Shown one piece after another: positions 23,999 through 32,104 of a stretch of 64,000 nt of DNA (position 1 is its first letter; the number at the start of each line of letters is the position of its first letter). A model generated the notes under the pieces. It ran no database searches. It was not told the origin of the DNA and was given only the letters and a program-made list of their open reading frames with translations. The stretch covers positions 310,001 to 374,000 of the forward strand of contig NZ_JAFBBO010000001.1 in the NCBI RefSeq assembly GCF_016907235.1. The letters are read 5' to 3'. Source of the stretch: Oerskovia jenensis. Its GTDB lineage: Bacteria > Actinomycetota > Actinomycetes > Actinomycetales > Cellulomonadaceae. The translations under genes were made by a program, and so were the position numbers.

Positions 23999-26470
23999 TC
24001 AGGCCGTGGGGTCCTCGGGCCAGTCGTGCTTGGGGTAGCGGCGGCGCAGCTCGGCGCGCACCTGCGCGTACCCCGTGCCCCAGAAGGACTCGAGGTCCGC
24101 GGTGATCGCGGCAGGGCGCCTGGCCGGGGACAGCAGGTGCAGCAGCACGGGCACGCGTCCGTCGGCGACGCGGGGCGTGGCGCGCCACCCGAACGCGTCC
24201 TGGACGTTGACCGCGAGCACGGGCTGGTCGCCCGTGTAGTCGAGGCGGGCGCTGCGGCCCCCGGGCAGGTCGACGCGCACGGGGGCGAGCTCGTCGAGCC
24301 GGCCCGCGGCGGGCCACGGCAGCAGGCGCCGCAACGCGCTGGTCACGTCGAGGCGATGGAGGTCGGCGGCCTTGCGGACCGTGGCGAGGTCGGGGCCGAG
24401 CCACGAGTCGAGCCCCGCGAGCAGGGCCTCGTCGGACACGTCGGGCCACGGGTCGCCCAGGGCGCGGTGCAGGAACGCGAGCCGGTGCCTCAGCTCGCGC
24501 GCAGACTCTCGCCAGGGCAGGACGTCGAGGCCCTCGCGCTCGAGCCCGGTCCGCAGCGCCGCGACGACCTGGGCGGCGGGCGGGTCGGTGACCTTCTGCG
24601 AGGCGAGCTCGATCGCGCCGAGCCGCGTGGTGCGCCGCGCCTGGATGCGCCCTCCCGTCCACGTGACGGTCTCGTCCTCGCGCAGGGCCGCGGACGCGGC
24701 CTCGTACGCGAGGTCCTCGTCGACGGGTGCGGCCGAGCGGATCGTCGCGTCGCGCCTGCCCGCACCGCGGTCGGCGTCCGCGACCGCGAGCCAGTCGTAG
24801 CCCGCGAGCGGGGAGCCCGGTGGCAGCGCGGCCCCCGTGCCCGACGTCATGAGGTACGTGGACCCGTTCGGCCGCCTGCGCGCGACCCTGTCCGGGTGCG
24901 CGAGCGCGACGACGAGCCCGACCGCGAGGTCCAGGCTCAGGTCCTCCCGGCGGCCCCGCCCCGGCGCGGGGGCGAGACCCTGGAGCCGCTCGGCCTGCGC
25001 GCGCCACGCCCCGCTCGCCGGGCCGCCCCGCCGGACGTCCCGCAGGGCCGCGACGAGGTCCGCCCCGGGCGCGCGCACGTCGTCGGACAGGAGGGCGACC
25101 ACCTCGGCGGCGAGCCGCGGCCCGACGACGTCGCTCGCGTCCAGGAGGGCGCGCGCGAGCCGCGGGTCGGCCGGGACGCGCGCGATCTCACGTCCCCGGG
25201 CTGTGACCGTCCCGTCCGGGTGGACCGCGCCGAGGGCTTCGAGGGTCGTGTGCGCGACCGACATCGCGGCCGCGGGTGGGGCGTCCAGGAGCGCGAGGCC
25301 CGACCCGTCCGGGCTCCCCCAGCACGCGAGCTCGAGCGCGAACGCGACGAGGTCGGCCGTGAGGATCTCGGGCGTCGGGTGCGCGACGAGCTGGGCGTGC
25401 TCGCCGGGCGACCAGCAGCGGTACACGGCCCCCGGGCCCTCGCGTCCGGCACGTCCGGCGCGCTGCTCGGCCGCCGCACGGCTCACGCGGACCGTCACGA
25501 GACCCGCGAGGCCGCGCCGGTGGTCGGTGCGCGGCTCGCGGGACAGTCCGGCGTCGACGACCACCCGCACCCCGGGCACGGTGAGCGAGGACTCGGCGAC
25601 GGCCGTGGAGACCACGACCCGGCGACGCGGCCCCGGCGTCAGGGCCAGGTCCTGCTCGCGCGCGGGCAGCCGCCCGTGCAGCGGACGGACGTCGGCCTCC
25701 ACGCCGGCCAGGCGGCGGGCGACGCCGTCGACCTCGCCCGCGCCCGGCACGAAGACCAGCACGTCGCCGGACTGCTCGACCAGCGCCCGGCGCGTGGTCG
25801 CGGCGACGTGGTCGAGGAACGCGCGCGGCACGCCGCGCTCGTCGAGCCGCGGCCCGGGCGACGGCGCCCACACCTCCTGGACGGGGAACAGGCTGCCGTC
25901 CGCGACCACGACCGGCGCGGGGAGCCCGTCGCCCAGGAGGCGCGCGGTGCGCTCGGCCTCGATCGTCGCGGACATCGCGACCAGGGCCAGGTCGGGCCGC
26001 AGGGTCGCCCGGACGTCGACCAGCAGGGCCAGCGTGAGGTCGGCGTCGAGGTGCCGCTCGTGGACCTCGTCGAGCACGACGACGCCGACCCCCGCGAGCT
26101 CCGGGTCGCGCTGGAGGCGGCGCAGCAGGACGCCGGTCGTGACGACCTCGACGCGCGTCTCGGGACCCGTCCGGGACTCCCCGCGCACCGAGAAGCCCAC
26201 CGTGCGTCCGACGGGCTCGCCGAGCAGGTGCGCGAGCCGGCGGGCTGCAGCCCGCGCGGCGATCCGGCGCGGCTGGGTCACGATCACGCGCCCCGCGGGC
26301 AGGACGGCCGCGAGCGCCGGCGGGACGAGGGTCGTCTTGCCCGTGCCGGGAGGAGCCTGGAGCACGGCGACACCCCGGTCCCGGACGGCGTCGGTGAGCT
26401 CGGCCAGGTGGTGGCGGACCGGGAGATCGGGCGGCGAGGCGAGCAGGCGGGCGATCGGGTCCGGGTCCAC
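23999..26470 (-). CDS. hrpB: ATP-dependent helicase HrpB
   Basis: This 823-residue DEAH-type helicase carries Walker A APPGTGKTTLVPPAL, motif II VVVLDEVHERHLD, motif III MSATI, motif VI EQRAGRAGREGPG, then the HA2/ratchet region and the HrpB-specific C-terminal domain (GGRSARLDYTGDQPVLAVNVQDAFG and a final ESFWGTGYAQVRAELRRRYPKHDWPEDP). The length is normal. The cellular role of HrpB in actinobacteria is poorly known. The start gives a compact N-terminus directly at the helicase domain. Confidence 0.95.
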   Translation of the reverse strand: MDPDPIARLLASPPDLPVRHHLAELTDAVRDRGVAVLQAPPGTGKTTLVPPALAAVLPAGRVIVTQPRRIAARAAARRLAHLLGEPVGRTVGFSVRGESRTGPETRVEVVTTGVLLRRLQRDPELAGVGVVVLDEVHERHLDADLTLALLVDVRATLRPDLALVAMSATIEAERTARLLGDGLPAPVVVADGSLFPVQEVWAPSPGPRLDERGVPRAFLDHVAATTRRALVEQSGDVLVFVPGAGEVDGVARRLAGVEADVRPLHGRLPAREQDLALTPGPRRRVVVSTAVAESSLTVPGVRVVVDAGLSREPRTDHRRGLAGLVTVRVSRAAAEQRAGRAGREGPGAVYRCWSPGEHAQLVAHPTPEILTADLVAFALELACWGSPDGSGLALLDAPPAAAMSVAHTTLEALGAVHPDGTVTARGREIARVPADPRLARALLDASDVVGPRLAAEVVALLSDDVRAPGADLVAALRDVRRGGPASGAWRAQAERLQGLAPAPGRGRREDLSLDLAVGLVVALAHPDRVARRRPNGSTYLMTSGTGAALPPGSPLAGYDWLAVADADRGAGRRDATIRSAAPVDEDLAYEAASAALREDETVTWTGGRIQARRTTRLGAIELASQKVTDPPAAQVVAALRTGLEREGLDVLPWRESARELRHRLAFLHRALGDPWPDVSDEALLAGLDSWLGPDLATVRKAADLHRLDVTSALRRLLPWPAAGRLDELAPVRVDLPGGRSARLDYTGDQPVLAVNVQDAFGWRATPRVADGRVPVLLHLLSPARRPAAITADLESFWGTGYAQVRAELRRRYPKHDWPEDPTA

Positions 26471-26499
26471 GGGGTCATTCTCCCCCGCCCCGGTCCCGG

Positions 26500-28188
26500 T
26501 CAGCTCCCGGCGGCCGCCACGAGCGGGAGCAGCAGGGGCGAACGCAGCCCGACGGCGTGCTCGGTGAGGAGCGCGACGACCGCCGGCACGTCACCGCGGC
26601 CCGCGCAGAGGTCGACGCGCAGGCGGCGCGCGAAGCGGGTGCGCTCGGTCGACTCGCGGAATCGCAGGGTCGGGGCGTCGGCCACGACCTCGTTGACCTC
26701 GCAGACCTGGATGGCCCATGCCCCGGCCTCCTCGAGGGCCGTCGTGAGGGCGTCGAGGTCCGCCGAGTCGAACGTCGCGGACAGCACGACCGCGTCGGTC
26801 GTCGTGGGGACGGACGTCCCGCCGACGGCGGTCGCGGCAGCCGCTGCGGCCGATGCCGGGCGCTCGCCGTGAGCCACCGTGCTGGACCCGACCGGGGCCG
26901 ACGCCGCCCCCGTCGCGGACAGGCCCGAGACCTGCCCCAGCGTGTACGCGTTCGCCCCCTGCTCGACCTCGTCCATGCCGAACTCCTCGCCGGGCGGCAC
27001 CTTGAGGCCGACCGTCCTGTCGACCCCGAACGCGATGACCAGCGTCACCACGAACGAGAACGCGACCACGACGACCAGGGCGAGCGCCTGGGCGCCCAGC
27101 AGGTCGAGCCCCCCGCCGAAGAAGAGACCGTCGGCGCCGGCGTCGTTGATCGCGCGCTCCCCGAAGAACCCGAGCAGGAGCGAGCCCAGGAGGCCGCCCA
27201 CGAAGTGCACCGCGATCACGTCGAGCGCGTCGTCGAACCGGAACACCTTCTTGAGCCCGAGCGCGAACGTGCACACGACGCCCGCCGCGACCCCGATCAC
27301 GAGCGCGGACAGCGTGCTCACGTACCCCGCGCAGGGGGTGATGGTCGCGAGCCCCGCGACGCCGCCCGTGACGGCACCGATCACGGTGCCCTTGCCCGTG
27401 CGCCAGCGCTCCATGAGCAGCCAGGCCCCCATGGCCGCGGCCCCCGCGACGTGCGTGTTGAGGACGGCCTGGGCCGCCACCCCGTTCCCCTGGAGCGAGC
27501 CGCCGCCGTTGAAGCCGAACCAGCCGAACCACAGGATGCCCGCTCCGGCCACGGCGAGCGGGATGGAGTGCGGGATCGACCCCGCCTCGGGCCACCCCTG
27601 CCGACGCCCGACGACGACGAGGACCGCGAGCGCCGCTGCCCCGGCCGCGGCGTGCACGACGATCCCGCCCGCCCAGTCCTGCGCCCCGAGCTGCGCGAGC
27701 CAGCCGTCCGGGTTGAACAGCCAGTGCGCGACGAACGGGTAGACGAGCACGGACCACAGGGCGAGCGTCACGACCCAACCGACCGTCCGCAGGCGCCCCA
27801 CCGTCGCCCCCGTGAGGAGCGCGGGCGTGATGATCGCGAACATCATCTGGAAGGCGACGAACGCGAGGGTCGGGATGGCGACGTCGCCGTCGACGACGTG
27901 CAGAGCGGGGGTCGGGGCCGAGTCGAGGCCCGTGAGCCCGAACAGGCCCAGGTCCCCCATGAAGCCGTTCCCGATGTCGTCGCTGAACGCGATGCTGTAG
28001 CCCACCAGGACCCACGTCAGCGTGATGACGGCGATCGGGACGAGGTTCTGCTGCATGATCGCGAGCACGTTGCCGCGTCGGACCAGTCCCGCGTAGAAGA
28101 GCGCGAGCCCCGGCATCATGAACAGGACGAGGGCCGCGGACACGAGCACCCAGACCGTGTCGCCGCTGTCGACCACCAGCTCGGACAT
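26500..28188 (-). CDS. amt: Ammonium transporter with a C-terminal PII-like domain
   Basis: This 562-residue protein has an Amt channel of 11 helices over the first 410 or so residues (LFMMPGLALFYAGLVRRGNVL, AGGIVVHAAAGAAAL with the first pore His, VIAVHFVGGLLG with the second) and the FGMDEVEQG cytoplasmic motif. After an Ala-rich linker the last 110 or so residues read AVVLSATFDSADLDALTTAL...AWAIQVCEVNEV, the opening pattern of PII (GlnB/GlnK) proteins, with a second beta-alpha-beta unit after it. This would be a built-in regulatory domain with a shortened T-loop. ATG 28188 is preceded by GGGAGGTCTC. No glnK gene follows, unlike most amt loci. Confidence 0.92.
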   Translation of the reverse strand: MSELVVDSGDTVWVLVSAALVLFMMPGLALFYAGLVRRGNVLAIMQQNLVPIAVITLTWVLVGYSIAFSDDIGNGFMGDLGLFGLTGLDSAPTPALHVVDGDVAIPTLAFVAFQMMFAIITPALLTGATVGRLRTVGWVVTLALWSVLVYPFVAHWLFNPDGWLAQLGAQDWAGGIVVHAAAGAAALAVLVVVGRRQGWPEAGSIPHSIPLAVAGAGILWFGWFGFNGGGSLQGNGVAAQAVLNTHVAGAAAMGAWLLMERWRTGKGTVIGAVTGGVAGLATITPCAGYVSTLSALVIGVAAGVVCTFALGLKKVFRFDDALDVIAVHFVGGLLGSLLLGFFGERAINDAGADGLFFGGGLDLLGAQALALVVVVAFSFVVTLVIAFGVDRTVGLKVPPGEEFGMDEVEQGANAYTLGQVSGLSATGAASAPVGSSTVAHGERPASAAAAAATAVGGTSVPTTTDAVVLSATFDSADLDALTTALEEAGAWAIQVCEVNEVVADAPTLRFRESTERTRFARRLRVDLCAGRGDVPAVVALLTEHAVGLRSPLLLPLVAAAGS

Positions 28189-28411
28189 GAGACCTCCCGA
28201 GGACGTCCCGGGTGCGTCGGCACGCCGGGGTGCAGGGGCGCGTCGGTCAGCACGGGCGGCGACGCGCAGGACAGCCGGTGCGGATCCCCGTGGGACGAGG
28301 ACCCGGGACGTGCAGGATCCCGGTCGTGTCGGGGCTGCGGGTCCTGCGAGCATCGCACGAGCACCGCGCGCGCGACACCGGAACGGGTGGACGCCGCGCT
28401 AGTCTGGGCGG

Positions 28412-28433
28412 GACGAGCGACCGACGAGCGACC
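28412..28433. repeat. Tandem 11-base repeat upstream of the DUF6412-like gene
   Basis: GACGAGCGACC occurs twice back to back, followed by a partial third unit. It lies between a -10-like TAGTCT (28400-28405) and the ribosome site of the gene at 28460, so it would be in the mRNA leader. Confidence 0.6.
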
Positions 28434-28459
28434 GACGACGAGCGCAGGAGGTGAGGGAC

Positions 28460-28840
28460 GTGCGGGCAGACCATGTCGTACGTGGAGCCGCCTCGCTGCG
28501 CGCGCGCTACGACCGGCTGACCTCGACGTCCTCGGCCCGGGCCGTGGCCCTGGTGCCGCTGCTGGCGGTGCTCGTGCTCGCCGTCGGGCAGTCGTTCGGC
28601 GGCTCGTCGTCGCTGGGCGGCGTGCTCTCCCTGCTCGGTGCCGCGACCCTCGCGGCCACCGCCGGGGCGCTCGGCGTCGCACTCGCGTGCGTCGCGGTCG
28701 CGGTCCTGCTGCTGCTCGCGGTGCCCGTCGGCCCCGAGCCCGTGCCGCTGCCCGCCCCCGTGCGCCAGCACAGCCCCACGACCCCCGGACGGCCCCGGCC
28801 GCGAGCGCCGGGAGCGAGCCCGCTCCCGCGCACCGCCTGA
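28460..28840 (+). CDS. Small membrane protein upstream of the YidC paralogue (DUF6412-like)
   Basis: This 126-residue protein has two hydrophobic segments (about residues 29-48 and 53-90) and a Pro/Arg-rich C-terminal tail. It resembles, by context and shape, the DUF6412 proteins found next to actinobacterial YidC-type insertases; that assignment is inference. GTG 28460 is chosen over the GTG at 28451 because AGGAGG (28446-28451) then sits eight bases upstream. It is divergent from amt and 108 bases before the insertase gene. Confidence 0.78.
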   Translation: MRADHVVRGAASLRARYDRLTSTSSARAVALVPLLAVLVLAVGQSFGGSSSLGGVLSLLGAATLAATAGALGVALACVAVAVLLLLAVPVGPEPVPLPAPVRQHSPTTPGRPRPRAPGASPLPRTA

Positions 28841-28948
28841 ACCTCCAGCACTCCCCCGAGCCGTCGTCGGCCCGGTGCCGTGCCGGTCCCTGCGGAACTG
28901 GCGCGGGAGCTCCGCGCTCTTCCTCCCCTCCACCCGCAGGAGTCCACC

Positions 28949-29905
28949 GTGCCCGTCGTCGATGCCCTCACCCATGCCCTCTCCACGCTCGTCCACCCGA
29001 TCCAGCTGGTGGTCGCCTGGATCCTCGTCCATCTCCACTCGGCACTGACCGCGCTCGGCCTCGACCCTGCCGGGGGTACCGCGTGGAGCCTCGCGATCGT
29101 CGGCCTGGTCGTGATCGTCCGGCTCGTGCTCGTCCCGCTCGTCGTCGTGCAGGTCAGGGGCATGCGGGCGATGCGCCTGGCCTCGCCCGAGATCCGCCGG
29201 ATCCAGGAGAAGTACCGGGGCACGAGCGACCCGGCGAGCCGGGACGCGGCCCGCCGCGAGCAGCAGGAGCTCATGGCGCGCACCGGCGCCAACCCGCTCG
29301 CTGGCTGCCTGCCGCTGCTCGTGCAGGCGCCGGTCCTGTTCGCGCTGTTCTCGGTGCTCTCGGGGATCGGCCGCCAGGTGCCCGTCGGGGCGCTGACCGG
29401 CGACCTGGTCCGTGAGGCCGACGCCGCGACGCTCCTCGGCGCGCCTCTGTCGGGGACGCTGACCGGGGCCTTCACGGGCGGTGCCGCGACGGGCGGCCTG
29501 GCCGGGGTCCTGGTGCCCGCCGTGCTGATCGTCGTGATGTACGCCGCGCAGGTCCTGACCCAGCGGCTGAGCGCGCGCGCCAACCCGGTCGACCCCACGA
29601 GCCCGCTGGCGCGGCAGCAGGGCACGTTCGCGTTCGTGCTGCCTGCGGTCTCCGCGGTCGTGGCGGTGGGCTTCCCCGTGGGCGTGGTCCTGTACTGGGC
29701 GACGTCGTCGCTGTGGGGGCTCGGGCAGCAGCTCGTGATCGGTCGCCTCGTGCCCTCGGGCGACCAGGACGTGGCGCGGGCGTCCCGTCCCGCGGTGGCC
29801 GAGGTCCCGGCCGGCGAGCCCACCGGACCCGCTGTCGCCGCGCGCGTCGGCGGGCAGCGACCGCAGCCGCGTCGCGGCACGACGAGGAAGGCACGCCGGG
29901 GCTGA
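28949..29905 (+). CDS. YidC/Oxa1-family membrane insertase paralogue
   Basis: This 318-residue protein has an Oxa1 core: VRLVLVPLVVVQVRGMRAMRLASPEIRRIQEKYRG (in two stretches) and the conserved GCLPLLVQAPVLFALFSVL, then helices with FAFVLPAVSAVVAVGFPVGVVLYWATSSLWGLGQQ and a basic tail. It inserts proteins into the membrane alone or with SecYEG. It is probably a paralogue, because the housekeeping yidC normally lies next to rnpA and jag, none of which is here. GTG 28949 has CAGGAG six bases upstream, which rejects the upstream start. Confidence 0.9.
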   Translation: MPVVDALTHALSTLVHPIQLVVAWILVHLHSALTALGLDPAGGTAWSLAIVGLVVIVRLVLVPLVVVQVRGMRAMRLASPEIRRIQEKYRGTSDPASRDAARREQQELMARTGANPLAGCLPLLVQAPVLFALFSVLSGIGRQVPVGALTGDLVREADAATLLGAPLSGTLTGAFTGGAATGGLAGVLVPAVLIVVMYAAQVLTQRLSARANPVDPTSPLARQQGTFAFVLPAVSAVVAVGFPVGVVLYWATSSLWGLGQQLVIGRLVPSGDQDVARASRPAVAEVPAGEPTGPAVAARVGGQRPQPRRGTTRKARRG

Positions 29906-29936
29906 TGCCGGCCCGGGTCCGCGCCGGGCGCCCCGC

Positions 29937-30533
29937 TCAGTCCGTCGCGTCGCGCACGTAGGTGACGATGACGACCCCACGGGGGGTGACGATGCTCTCG
30001 GTCAGCGTGAAGCGGGCGAGGTGGGCGCGCTCGTCGAACATGCGCTTCCCGGACCCCAGGACGACCGGGAAGAGCAGCAGGCGGTACTCGTCGACGAGGT
30101 CGTGCTCGGCGAGCGCCCGGACGAGGGTTCCGGCCCCGAGCACGACGATGTCGCCGTCGGTGCGGCCCGTGAGGTCCGTGACGGCGCGGGGCAGGTCGCC
30201 GCCGACCAGGTGGGAGCCCTGCCAGGTGAGGTCGGCGAGCGAGGTCGTCGAGGAGACGACGTACTTCGGCATCCGGTTCATGGCCGCGATCGCGGGCTCG
30301 GAGTCGTCCCCCTGCGCCCAGGCGTCCCGGAGGATCTCGTACGACCGGCGCCCCAGCAGCAGGCCCGCGGCGCCGACCGTCGCCCTCTGCATGAACGCGT
30401 CGACCGTCTCGTCACTCAACGGTGGGACCCAGCCGCCGTGCGCGAAGCCACCGTCACGGTCCTCGTCGGGCGACAGGGGCGCCTGGATGACCCCGTCGAT
30501 GCTGAGAAAGTTCACGACGACTACCCGGCCCAT
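29937..30533 (-). CDS. Dihydrofolate reductase-like (RibD C-terminal family) protein 2
   Basis: This 198-residue protein has VVVVNFLSIDGVIQAPLSPDED at the N-terminus, LLLGRRSYEIL, the nucleotide motif GDIVVLGAGTLVRALAEHDLVDEY and FPVVLGSGKRMF. It is the same family as 23068-23628 but a different subgroup, with the typical YciC/YyaP-like spacing. AGGAGGTCGGCC precedes ATG 30533. It is convergent with the yidC-type gene. The substrate is unknown; these proteins are often flavin- or pterin-related reductases. Confidence 0.9.
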   Translation of the reverse strand: MGRVVVVNFLSIDGVIQAPLSPDEDRDGGFAHGGWVPPLSDETVDAFMQRATVGAAGLLLGRRSYEILRDAWAQGDDSEPAIAAMNRMPKYVVSSTTSLADLTWQGSHLVGGDLPRAVTDLTGRTDGDIVVLGAGTLVRALAEHDLVDEYRLLLFPVVLGSGKRMFDERAHLARFTLTESIVTPRGVVIVTYVRDATD

Positions 30534-30616
30534 GGCCGACCTCCTGGTGGCTCGTGTCGATCTATCCGGCGGGTGGACCGAGTCCGGCGTACGAACTCAT
30601 CGGTCGCCCGATGTCC

Positions 30617-31825
30617 TCAGTCGCGCGAGACCACGACGCTCGCGCTGTGCCCGCCGAACCCGAACGCGTCGACCAGCGCGTGCCGCGCCGTCGTCGGACG
30701 GGCGGTCCCGTGCACCACGTCGAGGTCGATCGCGGGGTCCAGGTCGTCGACGTTGAGCGTGGGCGGCACCACGCCGTCGCGCAGCGCGAGCAGCGCGACG
30801 ACGACGCCGAGCGATCCCGAGGCCCCCAGGAGGTGGCCGGTCGCACCCTTGGTCGAGGTCACGGGCGGCGGGTCGGGCAGGGCCGAGCGCAGCGCGTCGG
30901 CCTCGTTGCGGTCGCCCACAGGGGTCGAGGTCGCGTGGGCGTGGACGAGCCCCAGGTCGCCGGGCGACAGCCCGGCCGAGCGCAGCGCGAGCGTCACGGT
31001 GCGGGCCTGGTTCTGGGGGTCGCCGCCCACGATGTCGTAGGCGTCCGAGGTGAGCGCGGCCCCCGAGACCACGCCCAGGACGCGGGCGCCGCGCGCCCGG
31101 GCGTGCTCCTCGGACTCCAGGACGACGATCGTCGCCCCCTCGCCCATGACGAACCCGTCGCGCGCGGCGTCGAACGGGCGCGAGGCCCGCTCGGGCTCGT
31201 CGTTGCGCGTCGACATGGCCCGCGCCTGGGCGAAGGCCGCGAGGGAGAACGCCTGCACCCCTGCCTCGACTCCCCCGCACACGACGACGTCCGCGGTCCC
31301 GGCGAGGATCATCTCGCGCGCCGTGGCGATGGCTTCGCTGCCGGCGGCGCACGCGCTGACCGGGGCCCGAGCTCCCGCCCGGGCGCCCAGGTCGATCGAG
31401 AGCCAGGCGGCGGGGCCGTTGGCCATGAGCATGGTCACGGCGTGCGGGGAGACCCGGCGGTGACCGTGCGTGTCGAAGAGGCGGCTCTGAGCGAGGGTGG
31501 TGGCGATGCCTCCGTTCGCGGAGCCGACCACCACGGCCAGTCGTTCCGGGTCGACGTCCGGGCTCCCGGCGTCGGCCCACGCCTCCCGGCCCGCGACGAG
31601 CGCGAGCTGTTCGGCGCGGTCGGTGCGGCGCAGCAGCCGCACGCCGAGCGGCTCGGCGAACGCGTCGTCGACACGTGCAGCGATCCGTACGGGCAGGTCG
31701 TGCGCCCACTCGTCGGAGATCGCCCGGACGCCGTGGTCCCCGCGCACGAGGGCCTCCCAGGTCCCCTGGGCCGTCGACGACAGCGGTGTCACCGCGCCGA
31801 TACCTGTCACCACTGCTCGTGTCAT
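30617..31825 (-). CDS. Beta-ketoacyl-ACP synthase (FabF-type)
   Basis: This 402-residue KAS II-like enzyme carries the nucleophile in PVSACAAGSEAI, the first His in HAHATSTPVGD, the Lys/His motif KGATGHLLGASG, and the C-terminal ALVDAFGFGGHSASVVV. The full C-H-H set suggests active condensation of acyl-ACP with malonyl-ACP. The usual fabD-fabH-acpP-fabF cluster is not around it, so it may serve a special lipid or secondary pathway. GGGGAGG precedes ATG 31825, rejecting a 26-residue longer form. Confidence 0.93.
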   Translation of the reverse strand: MTRAVVTGIGAVTPLSSTAQGTWEALVRGDHGVRAISDEWAHDLPVRIAARVDDAFAEPLGVRLLRRTDRAEQLALVAGREAWADAGSPDVDPERLAVVVGSANGGIATTLAQSRLFDTHGHRRVSPHAVTMLMANGPAAWLSIDLGARAGARAPVSACAAGSEAIATAREMILAGTADVVVCGGVEAGVQAFSLAAFAQARAMSTRNDEPERASRPFDAARDGFVMGEGATIVVLESEEHARARGARVLGVVSGAALTSDAYDIVGGDPQNQARTVTLALRSAGLSPGDLGLVHAHATSTPVGDRNEADALRSALPDPPPVTSTKGATGHLLGASGSLGVVVALLALRDGVVPPTLNVDDLDPAIDLDVVHGTARPTTARHALVDAFGFGGHSASVVVSRD

Positions 31826-32061
31826 GGTGCCTCCCCGGTCGTGCACACGTGCCCGGTCGGGGTCCCGCGTGCGCCTGCCTGCACTGTAGGACGCGCGTCT
31901 CAACTCCGCTGCCCACAGACGTACCAGAGGTGCCGAGCGTGGGTTGCCGCTCGGGTCCGGCCGGATCTCGACGACAACCGGGTTCGCCCGACGACGACGG
32001 CAGTCTCGGCCGATCGACGCACCACCCGGCGGTAGGTGTCACGCCTCACGACCACGCCGTG

Positions 32062-32099
32062 CGTCCGCCCACCTCGCCCGAAGGTGAGGAGGGCGGACG
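32062..32099 (-). terminator. Terminator of the CocE/NonD hydrolase gene
   Basis: A 9-bp outer stem (32062-32070 with 32091-32099) with an inner ACCT/AGGT pairing lies just after the stop of the minus-strand hydrolase gene. Confidence 0.75.
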
Positions 32100-32104
32100 T
32101 GGAG

